The notes beneath the pieces are model-generated. The model was given only the letters and a program-made list of their open reading frames with translations. It was not told where the DNA came from and did not search any database. From Flavobacteriaceae bacterium CRH (lineage in GTDB: Bacteria; Bacteroidota; Bacteroidia; Flavobacteriales; Flavobacteriaceae): a stretch of 64,000 nucleotides of DNA. A program made the position numbers and the translations under genes. This document shows, in pieces, positions 54,231-62,580 of this stretch; position 1 is the first letter of the stretch; each line of letters starts with the position of its first letter. The stretch is taken from positions 19,963-83,962 of the forward strand of contig LMAJ01000025.1 of NCBI GenBank assembly GCA_001507425.1, written 5' to 3'.

Positions 54231-55220
54231 ATGAAAAGAATATTAAGCATTACAATTTTAACTTTATTGTTTGCAAGTTGTAAAGAAAATACAAATGCAG
54301 ATAATGGTAAAGAATTAATTGATAATTCAAATTTAGAACTTGTAAAAGATTCTTCCAATCAAGTGGTAAAAGAAAATAAGGAAGAAGTTTTAAGTGAGGA
54401 TATTACAAGTGCAAATAGTTGGATTTTTTATAAAATTTCGGAAAATTCAATTTCTGAGACTCAAAAAAAAACAAAAAATGAAGTAATAAATCAATTTAAA
54501 AATATAAAGATTGAAATAAATGATAAAAACGTTGTCATCAAAAATGTATGTACGTTTGAATTTTATAAAAGTACTATGAGTCCAGTCAAATATTATCAAA
54601 GTACAAAAAATGCAAAATTTTACGAATCTATATTTTTAGAAAATGGTTTAAAGATTGGAAAAGAAATAAGTATTTATCAATCGCTTTATCCTGAAAAAGC
54701 ATGTCAAATTCCTTGGATCGAGTTATTAATTATCGATAATACTCTAGTAATTGTTTACGATGATTATTTAGTTTTTTTTAAAAAGGAAAATAAAGTAAAT
54801 CAAAACGATTGTTTCTCTAATACTAAAATTACAAGTTTGCCAATTACAAAGAGTATTATTGACGGTAATAATGTATGGAATGAATTAGATTGTAATGTAG
54901 CAAATTTAAAAACAAGAGATTATTTAAGATTACCTGATGTAAACGGAATTAGAGTTTTTATCATAGGCAATTTTAATTTTGATGATTTTACATATACGTT
55001 GGTAACATTAAAAAACAATAAAGTCATTACCAAAAAGGATATTGGTTTTACTAAAGAAGGTGATGAACTAAATACAGTTTCTGAATTTACTCAATTTGAG
55101 ATTAATAAGGATTATGTTTTTAGTTTAAATACTAAAACAAAAAATGGTGAAGACTTTAAAACTTTAAAAACAGAAAAGTTTAAGATAGATGATAATGGCT
55201 TAATTGTAGGTGTTAAATAA
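54231..55220 (+). CDS. Lipoprotein, immunity-like (array gene 5)
   Basis: I chose ATG 54231 (MKRILSITILTLLFASC, lipobox FASC), giving 329 residues; an in-frame ATG at 54213 adds six residues. The region SANSWIFYKI and the C-terminal part (YLRLPDVNGIRVFIIGNF, TLVTLKNNKVITKKDIGF, FEINKDYVFSL, FKIDDNGLIVGVK) echo genes 1-3 in order and spacing, with low identity. It is an exported lipoprotein with no enzyme motif, probably a diverged immunity paralogue. Confidence 0.72.
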   Translation: MKRILSITILTLLFASCKENTNADNGKELIDNSNLELVKDSSNQVVKENKEEVLSEDITSANSWIFYKISENSISETQKKTKNEVINQFKNIKIEINDKNVVIKNVCTFEFYKSTMSPVKYYQSTKNAKFYESIFLENGLKIGKEISIYQSLYPEKACQIPWIELLIIDNTLVIVYDDYLVFFKKENKVNQNDCFSNTKITSLPITKSIIDGNNVWNELDCNVANLKTRDYLRLPDVNGIRVFIIGNFNFDDFTYTLVTLKNNKVITKKDIGFTKEGDELNTVSEFTQFEINKDYVFSLNTKTKNGEDFKTLKTEKFKIDDNGLIVGVK

Positions 55221-55253
55221 TACATTTTAGTACAGATATCACAAAGTATATAA

Positions 55254-55329
55254 GACAATAAATTTATTGAATATTTAAATGCCTCAGCTATTAAGAATAA
55301 AGTTTTCTTTTAATCAGTTAGCATAACAG
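55254..55329 (+). repeat. Conserved intergenic hairpin element, copy 5, degenerate
   Basis: GACAATAA, a diverged TTTATTGAATATTTAAA, and GCCTCAGCTA are recognisable. The stem has changed to TTAAGAA / TTCTTTTAA with a small bulge, so both arms moved together towards A-T pairs. It is the weakest copy. Confidence 0.6.
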
Positions 55330-55354
55330 ATCAATATGTATAAAAAAAATAAGA

Positions 55355-56146
55355 ATGATTCAAAAGCTTAAAATAACGAGAATAATTATTGTACTGGTTT
55401 TACTGATTTTAATTAGTTGTAAAGACTCTAAATCAGAAGAAGCAAAAGATGCTGTAAAAAAAACAGATGTTGAAAAGGCAAAACTAACCTGTGAAGATAT
55501 TGCATTAGAAGTTGTAAAATCAAGTGATTTAGATTTAAAAATTTATAAAGATTATTTTGTTAGAATTGAACGAATTGAGAATGATTCTATAACTATCCAG
55601 GTTTATTTTGAAAATAATTTATCAGACGATCCTAAAGTTAAACAAATGGTTGAGAGTACTATAGCATGGCTGTTATTTTTACCAAATGAAAAGCAATTGT
55701 GGAATACGACAGCTGATCCTGAAAATCCAATTAAGGTAAATTACACGTTTAATAATTTAGAAAATATTTATAAATCTTGTAATATTCCTAAAACAGAAAT
55801 ATCCAAGAATTCGAAAAGTGATACTAGTAAAGATAAAGATTGTAAGGACATCGTAGTAGAGATGGGCGGAGGCGAGGAATGTCTGGTTAGAAATAGTACG
55901 CTTGAAAATGTTTATGCTAATATTATCAAAGATGAAGCAGTTACCGACTCTAAATATCTTTTAAATGCAATCCCAACGAATAACAAAAGTATTGATATTA
56001 ATGAAAATGGTTTAATCAATATTGAATATAAAATCGGTAAAGACAAAATTGAAATAGAGATGAATTACCAAGGTGGAGTGACGGAAGTTAAGATTGAGAA
56101 ATCGAATAATGATGTTATAAAAACCATTATTTATAATGCTGATTAA
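55355..56146 (+). CDS. Lipoprotein of the array, unrelated sequence (array gene 6)
   Basis: The 263-residue product has a lipoprotein signal (VLVLLILISC, Cys22). The mature part holds ITIQVYFENNLSDDPKVKQM and a central cysteine segment (CKDIVVEMGGGEECLVRN), with a C-terminal beta-rich stretch (INIEYKIGKDKIEIEMNYQGG). I see no relationship to genes 1-5 apart from the signal peptide and position. It is the last gene of the array; the core T6SS gene tssK follows after 300 bases. Confidence 0.7.
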   Translation: MIQKLKITRIIIVLVLLILISCKDSKSEEAKDAVKKTDVEKAKLTCEDIALEVVKSSDLDLKIYKDYFVRIERIENDSITIQVYFENNLSDDPKVKQMVESTIAWLLFLPNEKQLWNTTADPENPIKVNYTFNNLENIYKSCNIPKTEISKNSKSDTSKDKDCKDIVVEMGGGEECLVRNSTLENVYANIIKDEAVTDSKYLLNAIPTNNKSIDINENGLINIEYKIGKDKIEIEMNYQGGVTEVKIEKSNNDVIKTIIYNAD

Positions 56147-56446
56147 TTGGAATTTCTTATAAAAGTAAATTTATTAAACACGTAATAAATATTAAATTTT
56201 ATAATTGATAGCCGCATAAAGTTTGTTATTTTTTAGAATTGGCTTTGAAAGAGATTTAAAAAAGGCTCAATGTGCGCAATTGCTACTGTTTAACCCGAAA
56301 AAGCTTGTTAGAAAAAGGTTTAAAACCTTTTTAAAAAGCAAATAGTAAATGAGAAAATGAATTTTGAATTATAGCTTTTGTTGAAAAGGCAAACCATGAA
56401 TATAAAATATTAAACATAAGACATCAAATAAAAAAAATATAGAATT
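56147..56446. other. Gap between the lipoprotein array and tssK
   Basis: No gene is visible. A stretch at 56242-56294 (TTTGAAAGAG then AAAAAAGGCTCA) faintly resembles the intergenic elements but lacks the stem. A terminator-like hairpin AAAAAGG / CCTTTTT at 56312-56332 follows. The last 100 bases before tssK are AT-rich and probably contain its promoter, though I see no good box. Confidence 0.5.
56312..56332. terminator. Possible terminator after the lipoprotein array
   Basis: AAAAAGG at 56312-56318 pairs with CCTTTTT at 56326-56332 around seven bases. The stem is weak, so full termination is uncertain. Confidence 0.45.
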
Positions 56447-57616
56447 ATGATAGAAAAATTAAATCATTTTCCCGTTAACTGGATTGATGGGATGAAGATC
56501 AACAAAAATCATTTTTTAGCGATGCAGGACAACGTTTCTGAATTGGTAAATGATGCGATAGGTATTCATACCACACCTATAAGTTATGGATTACTCGATT
56601 CTGGAAATCAGAATAAGGAATCGACAAAAATTACGTTAGGAATCGATAATCATAAATTGCTTCGCGTTCGCGTAGAGGAATGCCACGCCATAACTCCAAA
56701 CGGATCAAGAATCGAGATCAGTAAAAGCAATACTGATACACTAGATCTTCAGGTTCCTTATCCGGAAGATACATACGAGAGAAAAGAAGGGGAACAATTG
56801 GTATTACTGGCTTGTATATCGGTTAATTCTAAAAAAAGAATCCCGTTTGGTGAGCCCGATCCGGATGAAGTTCCGCCAAGATATCCTAACACACAACCGG
56901 AGTATAAACTTCACCTGATTAAAGCTGAAGAGTTTCGTTCAGGAGTTGGTTATGGAGGATTTTATTTAGCAATTGGAAAAGTTTTAGTTGGAGATACAAC
57001 CGTTCTTGACGAAGATTATATTCCGTCATCTGTTACTGTTGCCTGTCATCCAAAATTGGTCGACATGCAGGCGCAAATCGCCAGGTCATTTGGTCAAATC
57101 GAAATTTACTCGGTACAAATTTCTCAAAAAATTAACCGTATTCAGCAATCAGGAGTTTTGGCACAAACGGTTATGCAACTGGCAGATAATACAGGATACT
57201 ATTTGGGAAGCCACCTGACACAGTTTCGTTGGTTTTCATTGCATCAGCACCCTGCAGCAATGTTAGGTACAGTAGTTTCTTTTGCCAGAGTAATGAAAAA
57301 CTTTATCGACTCTAAATCAGGAGCAGGAAAAGAAGAATTACTGAATTATTTTGCTGAATGGTGCGATATTTCTCAGGGAAACCTTGAAATAATGTTTACA
57401 TCGCTTATTAACTCTGGTTACGACCACGTGAATATAGATAAAACAGCGACGTTGGTCATGAGCACGCTTGCCAAAATAGAGAAATTGTTCGAAACGCTAA
57501 ACAAACTCGATTACATTGGGAAGAAAAAAGAAAATATCGAATTGTTTGTTGCTGAAACAGATAAAAAAGATATCATTCACAACCCGAAAAGACACGGTTT
57601 CTTTATAAAAGATTAA
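56447..57616 (+). CDS. tssK: T6SS baseplate protein TssK
   Basis: The 389-residue cytosolic protein starts MIEKLNHFPVNWIDGMKINKNHF, the TssK-type opening with the W-x-x-GM motif, and continues with LLVLACIS-like strands, VPPRYPNTQPEYKLHL and YYLGSHLTQFRWFSLHQHP near 245-263. TssK links the baseplate to the membrane complex. The class iii form is somewhat shorter than proteobacterial TssK (about 440). It opens the core gene block tssK-O-B-C; tssO follows after 24 bases. Confidence 0.85.
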   Translation: MIEKLNHFPVNWIDGMKINKNHFLAMQDNVSELVNDAIGIHTTPISYGLLDSGNQNKESTKITLGIDNHKLLRVRVEECHAITPNGSRIEISKSNTDTLDLQVPYPEDTYERKEGEQLVLLACISVNSKKRIPFGEPDPDEVPPRYPNTQPEYKLHLIKAEEFRSGVGYGGFYLAIGKVLVGDTTVLDEDYIPSSVTVACHPKLVDMQAQIARSFGQIEIYSVQISQKINRIQQSGVLAQTVMQLADNTGYYLGSHLTQFRWFSLHQHPAAMLGTVVSFARVMKNFIDSKSGAGKEELLNYFAEWCDISQGNLEIMFTSLINSGYDHVNIDKTATLVMSTLAKIEKLFETLNKLDYIGKKKENIELFVAETDKKDIIHNPKRHGFFIKD

Positions 57617-57640
57617 GAATATAATAAGTAATAACAAATT

Positions 57641-58153
57641 ATGGAAGTTTTAAACAAACAAGAACGTCAGAAGGCCTTTATCGCTTTTCTAATTGCATTT
57701 ATCCTTACTTTTTCGGTAATGTTAATTGCAATATCATTCAATTTTTATATGCCGATAGCAGAAAATAAAATGCTTAAAGCAGAAAACGAAATGATGAAAA
57801 GAGAATACGATTATCAAACGAATTTTTCGGTAAAAATTGATAGCGTGCGCATGACGATTGACTCTATTAATTCACCAAAAGTAGATAATGATTTTCAGCA
57901 GCGTCTGGCAAATGTCATGATTGCGAATATTTATCAGAAAATACCAAAAGATACAACGGAAAATAAAAAACTTTATAACAATGTAATCCTGGCTTACAAG
58001 AATATCATTGATTATAAAAAACAAATCAGAAGTTTGACACACAATTCGCATTTAATAGACAGTTTGAACCAATCGGCAAAAACCTATAAAGAAGAGTTAG
58101 AAAAAGTAAGCAGGGATTTAGATGTCTGTCGCCAGATTTATCAAAATCAATAA
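57641..58153 (+). CDS. tssO: T6SS-iii membrane protein TssO
   Basis: The 170-residue protein has one membrane segment (residues 12-36) after a short cytosolic start and a long periplasmic helical region with coiled-coil character (ENKMLKAENEMMKREYDYQ; QSAKTYKEELEKVSRDLDV). Its size, topology and position between tssK and tssB fit TssO of Bacteroidetes systems. It probably belongs to the envelope-spanning complex that replaces TssJ/L/M. No enzymatic motif is present. Confidence 0.78.
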   Translation: MEVLNKQERQKAFIAFLIAFILTFSVMLIAISFNFYMPIAENKMLKAENEMMKREYDYQTNFSVKIDSVRMTIDSINSPKVDNDFQQRLANVMIANIYQKIPKDTTENKKLYNNVILAYKNIIDYKKQIRSLTHNSHLIDSLNQSAKTYKEELEKVSRDLDVCRQIYQNQ

Positions 58154-58203
58154 TTAAACCAGAGTAAAAAAGCAATAAAATAATCACTAAAAAATTTAAA
58201 ATT

Positions 58204-58653
58204 ATGTTATCAAATTACGGAATTGGAGGTAATGAAGTAAAATTAGATGCAGATGAAGCAATCACTGCAATCCCTCAAAACAGAACACTTGTTGCTCAAA
58301 AATTAACTGTTGACGCACCTGTAAAACCAGAATTGGTAGAAGGAATTACAAGTGTTGAAAAAGCATTTGAACATTTTAAACCAGAAGTAAAAGTAAATTT
58401 TGAAACTGTAGACGGAGCGACTAAGGTAGAAGCTTTAAGCTTTAAAAATTTAGGAGATTTTGGTATAAAAGGAATTACTTCACAAAGTAGCTTTTTATCT
58501 GATTTGGAAACAGAAAAAGATCAATATCAAAAAATTATCCGTCAGTTAAAATCAAATAAAATTTTGAAAGCTGCCCTTGAAGACGGAGAAGCTAAAAAAG
58601 CTTTATTAGAAAGTCTTGGGACGTTGATTAACGAGTTGAAAGAGAACAAATAA
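58204..58653 (+). CDS. tssB: T6SS contractile sheath small subunit TssB
   Basis: The 149-residue cytosolic protein has the TssB layout: an N-terminal strand region (NYGIGGNEVKLDADEAI), the FEHFKPEVKVNF stretch, a GDFGIKGI motif, and a C-terminal helix (KILKAALEDGEAKKALLESLG). With TssC it forms the contractile sheath around the Hcp tube. The tssC gene follows after 21 bases, the usual order. Confidence 0.92.
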   Translation: MLSNYGIGGNEVKLDADEAITAIPQNRTLVAQKLTVDAPVKPELVEGITSVEKAFEHFKPEVKVNFETVDGATKVEALSFKNLGDFGIKGITSQSSFLSDLETEKDQYQKIIRQLKSNKILKAALEDGEAKKALLESLGTLINELKENK

Positions 58654-58674
58654 GAATTTTAAAAATATAAAGAT

Positions 58675-60045
58675 ATGTCAAATAAAGAAGCATATAAAGG
58701 TGGAGACGTTGATACAGCAGTATTAGAACGCAAGGTAACCGGAGGTTCAATTGAAAAAAATGTTGAGAAATTAGCAAAATACGGTGGTTTTGATTTGTTA
58801 GAAATGTCAATTGAAGGTATTCAAAACCTTAATCCGGACAGAAAAGCAAGAAGAAAAATTTTCCTTGGAGAAGTAAACAAAGCCAAAGAAAGAGAAACAC
58901 TTTTAAAAACATTAGAACTTTGGTCTTCCGTTTTAAGCAACAATGAAGCTTTGACTGATATGGTGGCTCAAAGTGAAGATAAATGCAAAGAGTCTGAGGC
59001 ATTATTGCAAAAGAACTTAGTAAAAGCAGTTGAAGATACAAGAGAAATCGAAGCAGCTTACAGAACTATTGCTTTGTTCTTTAAAAATACGGAGACAGAT
59101 AAAGTAAAAAATGTTACGATCGTAAATGCTGATTTAGAGCAATTGAAAGATCTTGACAATACACGTTTTATTGATGCAATTCACGGAGAATTAGTCGATA
59201 ATTACGATCGTTTAGACCTTAAAAATAACTACGGAATTTTGGTAATTCCAGGTTATTTAGGATCAAATAAAGTAATCGAAAAATGGGCTAAAATTGCACA
59301 TGAAAACAAAGTAATGCTGGTTACAGATTTCGAACATCTTGATGAACCGGATGATGTAATGGAAATGTTTGATGCTGCTGCTTTAACAGGAGGTGAAGTA
59401 TACCGTTCTAACGTAATCATGACTTGTAACTGGTTGGTAGGTCGCGGAAGATTTGATCAAATTGGTGAAAGTGAAGATTTACACATTGCTCCATCTGCAG
59501 CACTTGCAGGAAAAATTTACAAAACATTAATGTCTCAGGTTACTGCCGGTAAAAAATTCGGTGGAATCAACGAAGTTGACGGAGTGAAATTTGACCTTAA
59601 GAAAAGTGAAATCGCAAATCTTGAAAACTTAGGATTAGTTCCTATGGTAAACGAGTACGGAAAAGTAATGGCTTTCTCTGCAAAAACATTGTTTAGCGGA
59701 GATAACTTAGGGTTACAAACATATTCTGTAGTTCGTGTTTTTGATTATGTGACTAAAGTATTAATGGATTTCTTAAACCGTCGTGCTTTCGAAAACTTTA
59801 CTGCTAAAACACGTAAAGAGATTATGAACCAAATCGTTGCTTTCCTTGACGGAATCACTGGTCCGGATAAATTAATCGAGAATTTCGAAATCAGAAGATT
59901 TGAACAAGATCCAATTCAAAAAGACAGAATTTATATGGATATCCATATGAAACCTTATTTTCCTGCTAAAAACTTCCTTATTAAAATGGATGGTCAGAAA
60001 GGAAATGACGGAACAGAATGGGATACAGATTACGAACAAAAATAA
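58675..60045 (+). CDS. tssC: T6SS contractile sheath large subunit TssC
   Basis: The 456-residue protein is a typical TssC. Diagnostic parts include LDNTRFIDAIHGELVDNYDR, YGILVIPGYLGSNKVIEKW, a MTCNWLVGRGRFDQIGESE stretch near 245-262, and the C-terminal FEIRRFEQDPIQKDRIYMDI. It polymerises with TssB and contracts to drive the tube outward; ClpV (tssH in this window) recycles it. A strong terminator follows, so the sheath genes end a transcription unit. Confidence 0.95.
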   Translation: MSNKEAYKGGDVDTAVLERKVTGGSIEKNVEKLAKYGGFDLLEMSIEGIQNLNPDRKARRKIFLGEVNKAKERETLLKTLELWSSVLSNNEALTDMVAQSEDKCKESEALLQKNLVKAVEDTREIEAAYRTIALFFKNTETDKVKNVTIVNADLEQLKDLDNTRFIDAIHGELVDNYDRLDLKNNYGILVIPGYLGSNKVIEKWAKIAHENKVMLVTDFEHLDEPDDVMEMFDAAALTGGEVYRSNVIMTCNWLVGRGRFDQIGESEDLHIAPSAALAGKIYKTLMSQVTAGKKFGGINEVDGVKFDLKKSEIANLENLGLVPMVNEYGKVMAFSAKTLFSGDNLGLQTYSVVRVFDYVTKVLMDFLNRRAFENFTAKTRKEIMNQIVAFLDGITGPDKLIENFEIRRFEQDPIQKDRIYMDIHMKPYFPAKNFLIKMDGQKGNDGTEWDTDYEQK

Positions 60046-60062
60046 TAGTTGTACTGTAAATC

Positions 60063-60099
60063 AAAAAAGGAAGCACATGAAAAATGTGTTTCCTTTTTT
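60063..60099 (+). terminator. Terminator after tssC
   Basis: AAAAAAGGAAGCACAT at 60063-60078 pairs with 60084-60099 (one wobble pair), ending in six T. Confidence 0.9.
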
Positions 60100-60150
60100 A
60101 AACAAAAAAACATTGATCTTTTGAATGGTCAAACCAAATAATTCAAATTC

Positions 60151-60669
60151 ATGAACGTACTTAAAATTTTACTTTTTATTGCCTTATTTTCTGTTTCAAA
60201 TGCTATAAAAGCACAAAAAGTAATTGATACAATTAGTTGCCCAATTACTCAGAATGAATTGTTGCTTTCTGGTAAACGTTTTGCAAGTGCGCCTCCGGTT
60301 TTATTACGTGTTTTTAATGAAGACAATGAATATGCTGTATTTCAACTCGGAAAAAGAAAAAGAAGCATATACCTGTACTTTAAAATTTTTACGGATAATG
60401 TATGTGTAAAACAGCAACAGCCACTGGAACTTTATTTTAAAAATGGAGATATGTATATATTGAAAAATGAATTTAAAGTTAACTGTGACGGAACCGCAGC
60501 TTTAGAACTGACAAGAAGGGACATAAAAAAAATAATGGGCAATTCTATAAACACTATAAAATTTTACACACTCAAAAGAGACTATGAATTTAGTCCGGGT
60601 GCTGTCGATAATCAAAATATAAAATTATACCTGCATTGTCTTAAATCGTATAAGATTAAAAAACGATAA
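60151..60669 (+). CDS. Exported protein of the T6SS core, family unknown
   Basis: The 172-residue product has a signal peptide (residues 1-20, cleaved near IKAQ) with no lipobox, so it is probably a soluble periplasmic protein. The mature part is beta-rich (FAVQLGKRKRSIYLYF-type strands) with a few cysteines (SCPITQ, NVCVKQ, VNCDG, LHCLK) that could form disulphides, and a basic C-terminus. I do not recognise it. It lies between tssC and tssE, 42 bases before another unrecognised gene. A part in the class iii envelope complex is a reasonable guess. Confidence 0.7.
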   Translation: MNVLKILLFIALFSVSNAIKAQKVIDTISCPITQNELLLSGKRFASAPPVLLRVFNEDNEYAVFQLGKRKRSIYLYFKIFTDNVCVKQQQPLELYFKNGDMYILKNEFKVNCDGTAALELTRRDIKKIMGNSINTIKFYTLKRDYEFSPGAVDNQNIKLYLHCLKSYKIKKR

Positions 60670-60711
60670 AAGAGTATAAAATAAAAGTTTAAAATATTAA
60701 AAAAATCTAAT

Positions 60712-61425
60712 ATGCCAATACCGGAACTAAATCTTTCATTAGGACTTACAGATAACGATGGCTCTGTTTTTTATGCAGGAAACGGCGAAGGTAAAGTCAT
60801 TGTTCGTACTGATTCTGCTTTAAAACAACATACGATTACAATAACAATTTCTGAACAGCAAGTTGGATCGGTAAACTTGAAAACACATTTTAAAGGCGCT
60901 GAAGTTCCTGCCGAAATTGAAGTACCTACCTATCAAATGATTGTTACAGATGATAAAACAAATGAAAAAGAGATTTATAAAGTAACTCGTGATACTTATT
61001 TTTATAAACAGCAAAGTTCCAAAAAAGGGATATGGAGTTTTCTGGGTTTAAAATTTTTAGCACCAAAAAACTTTCTCTTTGAAAATATTCCGTTTGAGCC
61101 TTTAAAAGAGGAAATAGAAGTTTTTGATATTTCAAGATACAGAAAGTTAAATCAGGAAGAGCTTACATATAGTTTTCAAAAAGAAGATCAAAATATTCAG
61201 GTTTTTGCCGGTGATATTAATACGCTTAAGGTTGAAAAAGGAACCAGTTATTTTGTAATTGTCGATGAAAAAAAAGGACAAAGATTTATAGGAGATATTT
61301 TGTATCGTGAGAAATTCCTAAAACTTACTCCAAAAGTAAAATTGCATGTTATAAAAAGAAAACAGGTTTCTAAAGGAATGGAAACCAATAAACAAGGACG
61401 CACAGACAGGTTGATTTATATTTAA
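60712..61425 (+). CDS. Cytosolic protein of the T6SS core, family unknown
   Basis: The 237-residue product starts MPIPELNLSLGLTDNDGSVF without a signal peptide or membrane segment. The first 90 residues look like a beta-sandwich (GKVIVRTDSALKQHTITITI), followed by a helix-strand region (FDISRYRKLNQEELTYSF) and a basic C-terminus. No family is recognised. It lies 11 bases before tssE and is surely co-transcribed with it, so a baseplate or tube-assembly role is possible. Confidence 0.7.
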   Translation: MPIPELNLSLGLTDNDGSVFYAGNGEGKVIVRTDSALKQHTITITISEQQVGSVNLKTHFKGAEVPAEIEVPTYQMIVTDDKTNEKEIYKVTRDTYFYKQQSSKKGIWSFLGLKFLAPKNFLFENIPFEPLKEEIEVFDISRYRKLNQEELTYSFQKEDQNIQVFAGDINTLKVEKGTSYFVIVDEKKGQRFIGDILYREKFLKLTPKVKLHVIKRKQVSKGMETNKQGRTDRLIYI

Positions 61426-61436
61426 ATAAGAAACAG

Positions 61437-61868
61437 ATGAAAGGAGCTTTTTATAAACTGCCTATTGATTTTAATAGCGTTATTCAAAAAAAGGAATTAG
61501 AAAAAACCTCAATTGAGCATTCGATTGCCCAACAAATCATATTGCTGGCAACAACCACATTTGGAGAATGTAAGTTTGATGAAACCTTTGGATCCAGAAT
61601 TTGGGAAATTGATTTTGATTTGTTGATGAATGAAAATACGCTAAAAGAAATTATCTCAAAAACAATGAAACAATCGTTACTTTTTCATGAAAAAAGGATA
61701 AAAGTAAACGAGTTAAAAGTCGAATTATCAGAAACAATGTATTTAGTTGACGATGTGAGCAGGGCTAAAAAAAAGGTAGACATTATTGTAGAGGCAACGA
61801 TAAAAAGTACCAATCGTGCTTTTAACTTTAGAGGATACTTTTTTGTGGGTCCATTATCGTATAAATAA
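61437..61868 (+). CDS. tssE: T6SS baseplate protein TssE (gp25-like)
   Basis: The 143-residue cytosolic protein has the GPW/gp25 pattern: SIAQQIILLATTTFGECKFDETFGSRIWEIDFD with the family's E-F-x-x-x-F-G-x-x-I/L block near 45-62, then HEKRIKV and a strand-rich C-terminus (RAFNFRGYFFVG). It forms the baseplate wedge with TssF, TssG and TssK and starts sheath polymerisation. It is followed by a 184-base gap before the Hcp gene. Confidence 0.88.
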   Translation: MKGAFYKLPIDFNSVIQKKELEKTSIEHSIAQQIILLATTTFGECKFDETFGSRIWEIDFDLLMNENTLKEIISKTMKQSLLFHEKRIKVNELKVELSETMYLVDDVSRAKKKVDIIVEATIKSTNRAFNFRGYFFVGPLSYK

Positions 61869-62052
61869 TTTTTTTTGATGCCGTTTTAGCAATTTTTAAA
61901 GAGAAAAACAAGCTTGTTGATAGTTGTAAAACGTTGAAAATCTGACTTTTAAAATGTGTAAATAAAATTTTATTAAAAAATTTACGTTGATAAGATTTTA
62001 TTTATATATTTACTGCATAAATAAATAAATTAATAATTAAAAATTTTTCATT

Positions 62053-62439
62053 ATGTCGTTTTTAACATCATTAACAGTAGCAGGTAAGGATTACAAAGTA
62101 TTAAACGTGAACTACGATTTAGCTCAGGAAACAGATGCTTCAGGGCGTCCATCTACGGTAACACGTGGAGGAAGAATCGTAATCGAGGTAGAGTCTACCG
62201 GTAGTACTGAATTGTTTGAATGGATGACCAACAATTTCGAAAGAAAAGATGGTTCTGTAAAGTTCATCAAGCGTGACTCAAACGCTACTTTAAAAGAGCT
62301 AAAGTTTACAGAGGCTTACATGGTTAAGTACAAAGAAAACTTTGATCATAACAGTGCTACTCCTTTAACGGAAACTTTTATGATTTCTGCGCGTAAAATT
62401 TCGATGGGTGGAGGAGAATTTGATAATGCTTGGGTATAA
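62053..62439 (+). CDS. tssD: T6SS tube protein TssD (Hcp), copy 1
   Basis: The 128-residue protein matches Bacteroidetes TssD: MSFLTSLTVAGKDYKVLNVNY at the start, TRGGRIVIEVEST, FEWMTNNF and MISARKISMGGGEFDNAWV at the end. Rings of it stack into the inner tube and are expelled with the spike. The 184-base gap in front and the strong terminator behind suggest a separate, highly expressed transcript, as expected for the most abundant component. A TTG / TATATTTA pair near 62005-62025 is a weak promoter candidate. Confidence 0.93.
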   Translation: MSFLTSLTVAGKDYKVLNVNYDLAQETDASGRPSTVTRGGRIVIEVESTGSTELFEWMTNNFERKDGSVKFIKRDSNATLKELKFTEAYMVKYKENFDHNSATPLTETFMISARKISMGGGEFDNAWV

Positions 62440-62480
62440 TCCTTTGGACTTTATCAAACTTTATTAAGCTTTGAACTATT

Positions 62481-62512
62481 AAAGGGAGTCCATATATTGG
62501 ACTTCCTTTTTT
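62481..62512 (+). terminator. Terminator after the first Hcp gene
   Basis: AAAGGGAGTCCA at 62481-62492 pairs with TGGACTTCCTTT at 62498-62509 (one wobble), followed by T. It separates the main tube gene from the second copy. Confidence 0.88.
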
Positions 62513-62580
62513 GTTTTAAACCTAAAAATTTCATCTAAATAAGCAGAAGTCAATTTTCTAACAACCTAAACAATCTACAC

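Noticed and set aside
51144..55329. Integron-like attC sites between the lipoprotein genes
   Set aside because: The hairpins contain GTTAGCT, but not the required GTTRRRY / RYYYAAC core pair, and no integron integrase is visible in the window.
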